From Moritella sp. PE36 (GTDB taxonomy: Bacteria > Pseudomonadota > Gammaproteobacteria > Enterobacterales > Moritellaceae), in NCBI RefSeq assembly GCF_000170855.1, contig NZ_ABCQ01000013.1, positions 43,931 to 107,930 on the forward strand: a stretch of 64,000 bases of DNA, written 5' to 3'. How positions within the stretch are numbered: the first letter of the stretch is position 1; the number at the start of each line of letters is the position of its first letter. The position numbers were made by a program, and so were the translations under genes. Positions 56,500 to 64,000 of this stretch are shown here, piece by piece. The notes beneath the pieces are model-generated. The model was not told the origin of the DNA and ran no database searches. It saw only the letters and a program-made list of their open reading frames with translations.

Positions 56500-57255
56500 T
56501 TACTGCAATTTTTGTTTACGGTAACTTGTTAAACAAACCACATTATCAGGTATCGCTTTGTGCTCTTGTTTACTATCTTCAACTGACTTTGGATAAGGGC
56601 TGGGGAAATGACCGTTGGGTGTATCGGGATAACTATCACGGGCCAAACCTTTGGCAAAACGAAATAAAGTATCTTCAAGCATACGTACGACTGGAACAAA
56701 ACGACCATTACGCCCTTCTTTGGCGATACGTTTACGTATTTCATTAATGTGCATAGACAAACCATACGCTTCATCATCGTTATAAGCCGTGACATCATTA
56801 TTATCACCACTTTGACGGATCCAAGACTCTGTATCGCTGACATGACGGTTCACACTTAAGTCTGTATTTTTAAACCAACAAAATCCCTCTGTTTCGCTGA
56901 GAAATTGCGAGGTAACTATGTCAGCAACAGACTCTTCAATCGAACCACTGTGCAGCATTAGATTAACCATTTCAATAAATAATCGCCCTAAAAACATCTC
57001 TTCAAATTCAGCTTGAGTGGGTGGTGCAAGATTGGGAAAGATCATCACATAACGGCTGCGGGCTTCCACCGCGATAACGGTATAATAGTGAGACTGAACA
57101 TTGTTTTTAATCACATGGCACTGCCAAGCAAGCGTCTCGACATCAGTAGTGATCGTTTGTTTTCCAATCTTTTTACCGTCGACACTAGGTATTCTGATTA
57201 AGTCCAGCTTCATCCATTTACACAGCGCATTACTTGCTGATATTTGAATCTTCAT
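56500..57255 (-). CDS. Conserved-looking protein of unknown function
   Basis: This is a 251-residue soluble protein from the ATG at 57255, which has AGGACT in front; a TTG at 57279 is a poorer start. It shows WQCHVIKNNVQSHYYTVIAVEARSRYVMIF, then PTQAEFEEMFLGRLFIEMVNL. The pattern resembles DUF6933-type proteins in its first third, but I am not confident. The central region is acidic. There is no signal peptide and no partner gene; both neighbours point away or are relics. Confidence 0.65.
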   Translation of the reverse strand: MKIQISASNALCKWMKLDLIRIPSVDGKKIGKQTITTDVETLAWQCHVIKNNVQSHYYTVIAVEARSRYVMIFPNLAPPTQAEFEEMFLGRLFIEMVNLMLHSGSIEESVADIVTSQFLSETEGFCWFKNTDLSVNRHVSDTESWIRQSGDNNDVTAYNDDEAYGLSMHINEIRKRIAKEGRNGRFVPVVRMLEDTLFRFAKGLARDSYPDTPNGHFPSPYPKSVEDSKQEHKAIPDNVVCLTSYRKQKLQ

Positions 57256-57505
57256 AATAAAGTCCTGTGCCTTATTCAATACTAAATAATTCTATCGTTA
57301 ATCAATATAATAACACCTAGGTTGACAGCGCCAAAGGATAGCACCCACGAATTGCAGTGTTTAAACCATACTGCTAAACTACGTCATTAAATCACTTCGT
57401 ATAATCCCAATAATATGGTTTGGGAGTTTCTACCAAGATCCTTAAACTCTTGATTATGAAGTCTGTAACTTTAAAACCTAAAAAAACACATAAAGGTAGA
57501 GACTC

Positions 57506-58501
57506 ATGAATTACTTTGACTTACCGAAAATTGACCTACATTGTCACCTAGACGGCAGTGTTCGCCCAGAAACAATCATTGCGCTTGCAGCTGAACAAAA
57601 CATTACCCTACCAAGTAACGACATTGAAGCGATCAGAACTTTAATGATCGCACCTGAGACATGTACAGATCTTGGGGAATACCTGCAACGTTTTGACTTA
57701 CCGTTATCAGTGATGCAAACAGCGGAAGGTATTGAGCGCATCTCTTTTGAAGTATTTGAAGATGCAGCACAAGAAAACGTGAAATACCTAGAAGTACGTT
57801 TTGGTCCAATGCTACACCTTGAACAAGGTCTAACCCTTGAGCAAGTATTTGATAGTGTTGTTGCGGGGATGAAACGTGCAGAAGCCATGTATGACATCAA
57901 AGGTAACTACATTTTATCTATCTTACGCCACATGCCAAAAGATAGAATTAAAGAAGTGCTGGATACCGCAGCTAAATACTTAAACGACGGTATTGTGGCA
58001 TTCGATTTAGCAGGTGGTGAAGCACCAGGATTCTGCGCTGAGTTTGTCCCTTACGCACAATACGCTATTGAAAAAGGTTACCGTGTAACGATTCATGCTG
58101 GTGAGCAAGGTGTGGGTCAAAACGTATTTGATGCAGTATCATTATTAGGTGCAGAACGTATTGGTCATGGTATTCATATTACTGGCCATGAAGATGCGTA
58201 CAACCTTGTTAAAACCCAGAACATTGCATTAGAAACCTGTCCGAGTAGTAATGTTCAGACTAAAGCGGTTGAAAACTTAGCCAGCCATCCTGTTAAAGCC
58301 TTCTACCAAGACGGTATTCAGATCACCATTAATACTGATAACCGTACTGTGTCAAATACCACCATGACAGATGAAGTACGTAAAGTGATGGAAGAGTTTA
58401 ACTTAAGCCGTGAAGACTACTTCAACATTTACAAGATCAGCATTGAACATGCGTTCGCATCTGACTCTGTAAAACAGCATTTATCGACGTTTGCTGAATA
58501 A
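57506..58501 (+). CDS. add: Adenosine deaminase
   Basis: This is a 331-residue zinc amidohydrolase. [16 protein letters not shown] near residue 8 contains the metal Hx[10 protein letters not shown] near 195 carries the third histidine, RIGHGIHI follows near 220, and [13 protein letters not shown] and [15 protein letters not shown] hold the last ligand aspartate. It converts adenosine to inosine in purine salvage. The gene is monocistronic and followed by a clear terminator. Confidence 0.95.
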   Translation: MNYFDLPKIDLHCHLDGSVRPETIIALAAEQNITLPSNDIEAIRTLMIAPETCTDLGEYLQRFDLPLSVMQTAEGIERISFEVFEDAAQENVKYLEVRFGPMLHLEQGLTLEQVFDSVVAGMKRAEAMYDIKGNYILSILRHMPKDRIKEVLDTAAKYLNDGIVAFDLAGGEAPGFCAEFVPYAQYAIEKGYRVTIHAGEQGVGQNVFDAVSLLGAERIGHGIHITGHEDAYNLVKTQNIALETCPSSNVQTKAVENLASHPVKAFYQDGIQITINTDNRTVSNTTMTDEVRKVMEEFNLSREDYFNIYKISIEHAFASDSVKQHLSTFAE

Positions 58502-58582
58502 AAGAACTTAAGCTTCTTGTTCATCAATCAATACAGAGCATAAACAGCTAGCATCAATAATTACTACCAATAATAAGCATCA

Positions 58583-58607
58583 AGGCGGGCAACAAACCCG
58601 CCTTTTT
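58583..58607 (+). terminator. Intrinsic terminator of add
   Basis: AGGCGGG at 58583-58589 pairs with CCCGCCT at 58597-58603 across a short loop, followed by TTTT. It lies 80 bases after the add stop and ends just before the convergent cyclodeaminase-family gene. Confidence 0.88.
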
Positions 58608-58639
58608 AATGCCTGCGACTTGTTAACGAGCCTTCAACA

Positions 58640-59584
58640 TCAGCACTCAATAGCATGCCCAGCATCTAGCGCTGCATCCAATAAATGCTGACCTATTAAC
58701 AAGTCCTGCACCGCAATACCCGAACTATCAAAAATAGTAATATCTATATTATTGATACGCCCTTGTGCTCGCCCCGATAAGACCTCACCAATCATGGTTA
58801 ATTTATTGCTAACCACGTCTTTGTCAGCGTGCTGGAACTCGCCAATCACTACCGACTGCGACGTAAAATCACAATATAAATCAGCGTTATCAAACAAGGC
58901 CGGAGGTAATTCTTGCTTACCTTTGGTATCGACACCCATTGCCGAGATATGTGTACCCGCTTGCACCCATTCTGCAGAAAACAGTGCTTCACGAGCCGTG
59001 GTCGCGGTAATGATAATATCCGCAGCGCGACAAGCCACTTCAGCCTCTGTTACTTGGGCGTTAATCCCCACAGCCGCTAATTTATCGACCATAGCTTGTG
59101 CTTTATCATTATTACGGCCAACAACCATTACACTACGAATATCACGTATCCGACAAACCGCAACACATTCATAAAACGCCTGATGACCAGTACCAAAAAT
59201 AGCTAAACAACGCGCGTCTTCACGTGCTAATACCGATACTGCAACTGCATCTGCTGCTGCCGTACGGTAGGCATTTACAGTACTGCCTTCAATCACTGCA
59301 TCCAAACGCCCGGTTTCTTGATCTAATAAAAAGATCGTCGATGCATGACAAGGGATATTTTTCTCAATATTACCCGGCCAATAACTCCCGGCCTTCCAAC
59401 CCACTAACTCTGCTGTATTGGCTGATTTAAGCGAAAAAATACTGTTTTCAGCATGCCCCTCTGCGATCACAACAGGGAATAACTTCGCTTGCTCACTTGC
59501 AGCAATAAACGCAGCTGATACCGCGTTAAACGCCAGCTCATGACTTATTAATTGACTCGATAATGCTTCACTCATGTATTTCAT
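58640..59584 (-). CDS. Ornithine cyclodeaminase / mu-crystallin family reductase (BhcD-like)
   Basis: This is a 314-residue NAD(P)-dependent enzyme. The family motif FSLKSANTAELVGWKAGSYWPGN lies near 50-72, IEGSTVNAYRTAAADAVAV near 108, the Rossmann motif LAIFGTGHQAFYECVAV near 130-146 and IIITATTAREALFSAEW near 190. The pattern matches iminosuccinate reductases (BhcD) more closely than true ornithine cyclodeaminase. It is immediately downstream of a DSD1-family aldolase gene, with which it forms a likely operon. The BhcD reading is from recall of the family and not from a search. Confidence 0.82.
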   Translation of the reverse strand: MKYMSEALSSQLISHELAFNAVSAAFIAASEQAKLFPVVIAEGHAENSIFSLKSANTAELVGWKAGSYWPGNIEKNIPCHASTIFLLDQETGRLDAVIEGSTVNAYRTAAADAVAVSVLAREDARCLAIFGTGHQAFYECVAVCRIRDIRSVMVVGRNNDKAQAMVDKLAAVGINAQVTEAEVACRAADIIITATTAREALFSAEWVQAGTHISAMGVDTKGKQELPPALFDNADLYCDFTSQSVVIGEFQHADKDVVSNKLTMIGEVLSGRAQGRINNIDITIFDSSGIAVQDLLIGQHLLDAALDAGHAIEC

Positions 59585-59624
59585 ATTGTTTAAATTTTCC
59601 TATCTGTTTACTGTGATTAGATGA

Positions 59625-60797
59625 CTACCAACCCTGAATGCGAGCCCAATAATCAAGTTCAATCTGCACGGGATCTGCAACGTAATAACCCGCGTGCATA
59701 GCTGCAGTAGCGCAAGCATGATTGGGCAAAATGCGTAGCTGCGTGCCTACCGCTATATCGGATAGTCTTAATCCATCATTCATGCCATCAGTTATGCGAT
59801 CAATATCGCTACCAACCGCAGCAATAATGCCATGTTCCTGATTGGCTCCGATAACCTGTAAACCGGGAATAATGTTGCCTTCGCTATCGCACACTAAGCC
59901 ATAACCACAGTCCTGACGTTGCGACTGCGTGCCGCGATCTTGCGATAGTGACATCCAGCCGGCATCAATAAACAACCAGTCTTTCTCTTCGTTATGACCA
60001 ATCACACTGGTGACAACCGATAATGCAATATCATCCGGTTTACACACGCCAATGCCCGCCATCACTAAATCAAAAAAGGTATATACCCCCGCTCTGACTT
60101 CAGTTACCCCATCTAGGTTCTCGGCAAAATGTGCAGTCGGTGTCGAGCCAACGCTTACCACAGGACAAGGCAATCCGCTTGCAATCAGCTGAGTGGCTGC
60201 AATCACCGCGGCATGACGTTCACCTTCAGCTGCCGCGACTAGCGCCGCTTTATTAAAGCAATCATAGGATTCACCGGCATGGGTGAGTACACCACGCAAC
60301 TCAGCACCACCTTGATGCAGGATCTTTCCGATCTCGACTAAACGCGTATCGTCAGGTTGAATACCACCGCGATGACCATCACAATCAATTTCCAATAATG
60401 TTGGGATCTTGATGTTTTGTGCCTGACAAAATGCAGTTACCGCTTGAGCCTGTGCCACACTATCAAGCAAAATACTGATATTGATACCTTTATTAAGCAA
60501 TGCTTGAATACGCGGTAATTTTTGCGGGGTAATACCGACGGCATAAGTAAGATTGGTATAACCCGCGTCTGCAAATGCTTCCGCTTCTTTAACGGTCGAA
60601 ACCGTGGCTGGCGAATCAAAACCTTCTAGTACATGTTTGGCTCCCGCAATGGATTTAACGGTTTTTAAATGCGGTCTTAATATCACATTATGCGGAGCTA
60701 ATTTTGCTCTTAAGAAAGCCACATTGGTATCAAACTTGGCTTTATCGACCAACAAAAAAGGCGTGTCTATCTTTGCTAAGCTTGTTGTGATTGACAT
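59625..60797 (-). CDS. DSD1-family PLP enzyme, likely 3-hydroxyaspartate aldolase (BhcC-like)
   Basis: The protein is 390 residues from the ATG at 60797, preferred over a longer frame to 60851 that lacks a clear ribosome site. The alanine-racemase-type barrel has LRPHLKTVKSIAGAK with the PLP lysine near 48, VSVGSTPTAHF near 215, and the C-terminal metal site around LRILPNHACATAAM. Families are D-threonine aldolase, D-serine dehydratase and 3-hydroxyaspartate aldolase. The partner reductase favours the last. A LysR gene is divergent. Confidence 0.82.
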   Translation of the reverse strand: MSITTSLAKIDTPFLLVDKAKFDTNVAFLRAKLAPHNVILRPHLKTVKSIAGAKHVLEGFDSPATVSTVKEAEAFADAGYTNLTYAVGITPQKLPRIQALLNKGINISILLDSVAQAQAVTAFCQAQNIKIPTLLEIDCDGHRGGIQPDDTRLVEIGKILHQGGAELRGVLTHAGESYDCFNKAALVAAAEGERHAAVIAATQLIASGLPCPVVSVGSTPTAHFAENLDGVTEVRAGVYTFFDLVMAGIGVCKPDDIALSVVTSVIGHNEEKDWLFIDAGWMSLSQDRGTQSQRQDCGYGLVCDSEGNIIPGLQVIGANQEHGIIAAVGSDIDRITDGMNDGLRLSDIAVGTQLRILPNHACATAAMHAGYYVADPVQIELDYWARIQGW

Positions 60798-60982
60798 ATA
60801 TTTTCCAATTGGCATTGTTTGTTCAATTAACGTAATTTTTTCAATTAACATAATGCACGTTCCTTATACTCACTCTACTAGGTTATCAACAGGGTTACCT
60901 GCTTGGTAATGTACGCATTGTGATGTATCTGGATTTAGAATAATATTAACCATTACTAACTATCATATTAGGTTTGAACTTA

Positions 60983-61909
60983 ATGCTCACCAGCGAAGAT
61001 TTACGTTTTTTCTATGCTATCTCAACTCAACCGTCTTTAACTGCGGCTGCGCGTAAGCTTAATGTGACGCCGCCGACAGTGACTCAACGCCTGCAAGCAA
61101 TTGAAGCCAAAGTCAGCGTTAAATTGGTACAACGCCAAGCTCGTGGCATAAGCCTGACCGAAGAAGGCTATTTACTGCAAGATAAAGCCCGATCCATCCT
61201 TGCTGAAATGGATCAACTGCAGACATTAATGGCCAGTAAAAAGAACCTGATCAATGGCACACTAAAAGTATTAGCACCCTTGGGTTTTGGCAATGACTAC
61301 ATTGCGCCCTTGGTTGGTGAGTTTCAACAGCAACACCCAAATCTAGCCGTCGAGTTAGAACTCTCGGACAAGCCAAGCTGGGCGGAAAGCCACAGATGGG
61401 ACATCATCATCTATATTGGTGAGTTACGGGATTCGACATTGAAGCTGGCGATGCTGGCACCTAACCAGCGTTTTCTTTGCGCCTCGCCTGATTATTTAAA
61501 AAAACATGGCACGCCGAGATCACCACGGGCGTTACGAGACCATACTTGTATTTCATTACGTGAAAACAGTGAAGATGTGACATTATGGCGTTTCACCCAT
61601 ACTGCTGGTGATGGTGACAGTGAAGAACAAGAGTCAATTCGCATTACCCCAACCCTCACGAGTAACGAAGGTAGTGTAGTTAAAAACTGGGCAATTGCTG
61701 GCAGCGGCATCATCATGCGCTCAGAGTGGGATGTACAACCCGAATTAAATAGTGGTGCACTGGTGCGGTTGCTACCAGATTACAGCTTACCGAGTGCCGA
61801 TATTGTGGCCTTGTTAGGTACCGATACCCGTGCTCGTTCAGCCAGAACAACACATTTTTTACAACTACTCAAAGATCGTTTTGCACAGCAACCTTGGCTA
61901 AAAAAGTAG
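60983..61909 (+). CDS. LysR-type regulator of the divergent aldolase/reductase pair
   Basis: The protein is 308 residues from the ATG at 60983. A TTG nine bases earlier is in frame. The winged helix shows FFYAISTQPSLTAAARKLNVT and TPPTVTQRLQAIEAKVSVKL. A substrate-binding-type effector domain follows. It is divergent from the aldolase gene with a 185-base gap, the usual LysR layout, so it is likely to control that pair in response to a substrate. Confidence 0.9.
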   Translation: MLTSEDLRFFYAISTQPSLTAAARKLNVTPPTVTQRLQAIEAKVSVKLVQRQARGISLTEEGYLLQDKARSILAEMDQLQTLMASKKNLINGTLKVLAPLGFGNDYIAPLVGEFQQQHPNLAVELELSDKPSWAESHRWDIIIYIGELRDSTLKLAMLAPNQRFLCASPDYLKKHGTPRSPRALRDHTCISLRENSEDVTLWRFTHTAGDGDSEEQESIRITPTLTSNEGSVVKNWAIAGSGIIMRSEWDVQPELNSGALVRLLPDYSLPSADIVALLGTDTRARSARTTHFLQLLKDRFAQQPWLKK

Positions 61910-61948
61910 TCATTTAAGATCAAGATAACAACACAAAAGTAGATCATC

Positions 61949-62922
61949 ATGGAAATCGTATTTTTAGGTACATCGGCAGGTACACCGAGTAAAACCCGTA
62001 ATGTATCGGGCCTGGCTATTCACCGGGTTAATTCCAAAAAGTGGTGTTTAGTTGACTGCGGTGAAGGTACGCAACATCAACTGTTACATACCAAACTGTC
62101 TTTAACACAATTACAGGCGATCTTTATTACCCACATTCATGGCGATCATTGTTATGGTCTACCCGGGCTATTAGCCAGTGCCGCAATGCAAGGCAGGACA
62201 GAGCCACTTTGGATTGTTGGACCATCAGAAATTCAAACCTTCATCAAGCTTATGCAAACGTCTGTGCACCTCAATTTAAACTATGAATTAAAGTACAAGT
62301 GTATTGATGAGCCAAATAATACCCTGGATGACTTAGCCATTGAGTTTGATGTAGAGACGATTGAACTCTCTCACCGAGTGCCCTCTGTTGCTTACAGTTT
62401 CAGTGAAAACAGATTAAGTAATAAGCTCGATGTCGATAAGTTAGAACAAGACCAGATCACTCGTGGGAAACTTTGGGGGAGTTGCAACAAGGGGTAGATG
62501 TGCAACTCGATGACGGCCGCATTATTTGTGCTCAAGATTACTTACTACCGATTCAAGACCCCCGAAAAATTATCATCTCAGGTGATAACGATAATCCATC
62601 ACTGCTCACTCAAGTAGCCAAAACCGCAAACGTATTAGTGCATGAAGCAACGTATACTCAAGATATCGCCATCAAAGTAGGTCCGGGGCCACAACACAGT
62701 TACGCGAAACTTGTTGCTCAGTTTGCTAACGAGATAGGACTTGATAACTTAGTGCTAACCCACTTTAGCCCACGTTATCAAAACGCGATAAACAGCAGCC
62801 CTTCCATCTTCGATATCGAAAACGAAGCACGTACTGTTTATAGTAGAAATCTGTTTTTAGCCAATGACTTTGACCGCTATACCTTAAACAAACAAGGCGT
62901 ACTAACAAAAAGTACTGGCTAA
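61949..62922 (+). pseudogene. rnz: Ribonuclease Z gene with a single-base frameshift
   Basis: The two frames 61949-62497 and 62473-62922 encode consecutive parts of one RNase Z. Part one has MEIVFLGTSAGTPSKTRNVS, the zinc motif THIHGDHCYGLPGLL and LSHRVPSVAY. Part two has the remaining ligands ISGDNDNP, VHEATY and NLVLTHFSPRY. The join is in GKLWG/ELQQG at a run of five G at 62475-62479; a sixth G would restore one frame of about 324 residues. Loss of one G, a sequencing error or programmed slippage could explain it. The enzyme matures tRNA 3' ends. Confidence 0.9.
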
Positions 62923-62938
62923 CTATTAACTAACACCG

Positions 62939-64000
62939 CTACTGACAAGGAGTCATTACAGGTACTTGCTCTCTTTGCTTTATGTCGTGCCACACCAACG
63001 GCGCGACAATAACAAACAACACAATATTAGATAAAGGTAACGCTAGCCAGATACCATTAACCCCTAACCACTGTGGTAGGAAATACAAAAATGGTAATTG
63101 AATTAGCATATTACCGACCGATATCGCCAAGGCTTTAGCACCCTGACCTATCGCCATAAAATATACAGATGCCAACACAATAATACCATCTAAAAACATC
63201 GCGAATAAATGTAGATGAATACCATTTTTAGCTGCTGCAATCAGCGCTGCACTCTCACTGGTGAAATAGTCACTGGTGAACAAACGAATAATCAGATTAG
63301 GCATGACATTTAAGATCACGATAAAGCCAACACCTGTAATAACCGTTACTTTTATCGACATTAACAGCATTTTTTTGATATTTTCAAACTGCAGGGCACC
63401 AAAATAATAACTCACTGGTGGCTGCATACCTTCCGCGATCCCTTCTGCTATCAAGTAATAAACCGTCATAATGTAACCTACAATAGCAAACGCCCCCACC
63501 GTCACCGACGTACCGTATTGCATAAATAAACGATTATGCAATGCAAACACAAAACTGGTGTAGACATACATCACTAATGCTGACGCGCCCAAGCTCATAA
63601 TCTTTGTCACCATACGCGGATCAATCATGATAACGCTTCGATCAAATTTTAACCTTGAATACTTTGACAGAAAATAAACAATACCCACGATACAAACGAT
63701 CGACTGAGCGATGATTGTCGCCAACGCGGCGCCTTCAAGTTGCCACTGCCACAAACCAATAAACACATAATCGAGCACAATATTCAATAACGCCCCAAGG
63801 ATCATTAACGCCGTCGCGACATTTGGACTTTCATCGTTACGTATTAACATCGGAATTGCTGCAGCCATGATAGTTACAATTGTTGCATTGGCGAAAACAG
63901 TGACATAATTTAAGCCAAGCTCAAAAATAACACCTTTACCGCCTTGAACACGGAGTAAATCGGCTCCCCACAATGACAACGCAACGCCCGAGAACAGCGC
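62939..64000 (-). CDS. MATE-family multidrug efflux transporter (5' end cut by window)
   Basis: The frame is open from the stop at 62939 to the right edge, with 353 residues visible. The MATE pattern includes GLNYVTVFANATIVTIMAAAI, ATALMILGALLNIVLDYVFI and the paired motif GIAEGMQPPVSYYFGALQF near the second half, then FMAIGQGAKALAISVGNM. About nine membrane spans are seen. The family exports drugs against Na+ or H+. The true start lies beyond the window. It is convergent with rnz. Confidence 0.9.
   Translation of the reverse strand, partial: ALFSGVALSLWGADLLRVQGGKGVIFELGLNYVTVFANATIVTIMAAAIPMLIRNDESPNVATALMILGALLNIVLDYVFIGLWQWQLEGAALATIIAQSIVCIVGIVYFLSKYSRLKFDRSVIMIDPRMVTKIMSLGASALVMYVYTSFVFALHNRLFMQYGTSVTVGAFAIVGYIMTVYYLIAEGIAEGMQPPVSYYFGALQFENIKKMLLMSIKVTVITGVGFIVILNVMPNLIIRLFTSDYFTSESAALIAAAKNGIHLHLFAMFLDGIIVLASVYFMAIGQGAKALAISVGNMLIQLPFLYFLPQWLGVNGIWLALPLSNIVLFVIVAPLVWHDIKQREQVPVMTPCQ

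Noticed and set aside
1..64000. CRISPR array, tRNA, rRNA, insertion sequence or prophage
   Set aside because: No regularly spaced direct repeats, no cloverleaf, no transposase or integrase and no phage structural gene was recognised in any frame.

Overview
The window looks like chromosome of a marine, probably cold-adapted gammaproteobacterium of the Moritella / Psychromonas / Shewanella type. I infer this from the low-to-moderate GC, the gene repertoire (secreted chitinase and vibriolysin-like protease, an ynj-type ABC operon, ModE/ModABC, paired Cache-GGDEF proteins) and protein styles. No rRNA, tRNA, CRISPR array, insertion sequence or phage module was recognised, so the genus is only an inference.

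Left part (1-12.3 kb): a CPA2-type cation/proton antiporter cut by the left edge; an arsenic operon arsR-acr3-gapdh-arsJ with a clear promoter bracketed by two identical 20-bp repeats; a chemotaxis receptor; an NnrU-like membrane protein; an alpha/beta hydrolase overlapping an ASCH protein; a small cupin; a serine beta-lactamase-like hydrolase; a YheT-type hydrolase.

12.4-29.4 kb: an ynjBCD ABC importer operon ending in a CDP-alcohol phosphatidyltransferase (ynjF), a c-type cytochrome, a small lipoprotein, a stand-alone RibD-type deaminase domain, an M14 peptidase, an M4 metalloprotease, a calcium-repeat lipoprotein, acetate kinase and a cystine symporter. Then come two unrecognised exported proteins, followed by a decayed partial copy of the first of them.

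29.4-43.3 kb: a complete tad/rcp/flp tight-adherence pilus locus on the minus strand (flp, tadV, rcpC, rcpA, rcpB-like, tadZ, tadA, B, C, D, E, F, G and a terminal OmpA-like gene). Upstream lies a LysR-type gene whose upstream region shares a motif with the flp promoter region. An AT-rich gap and modE follow.

43.6-64 kb: a CyuA-type cysteine desulfidase, two tandem Cache-GGDEF diguanylate cyclases, modABC with a good ModE box, a DUF1059-like small protein, a PilZ protein, AraC plus EamA genes, a GH18 chitinase, a decayed EamA fragment, an unknown protein and adenosine deaminase. Next is a small amino-acid cluster (ornithine-cyclodeaminase-family reductase plus DSD1-family aldolase, with a divergent LysR) reminiscent of the second half of the beta-hydroxyaspartate cycle. 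Last are a ribonuclease Z gene broken by one missing G in a G-run and a MATE transporter cut by the right edge.

I did not find a convincing wholly new system. The best leads are the shared LysR/flp motif, the partial beta-hydroxyaspartate cluster, the two deletion-bearing gene relics, the frameshifted rnz, the 20-bp-phased repeats before cyuA and a possible structured RNA in the ackA/tcyP gap.
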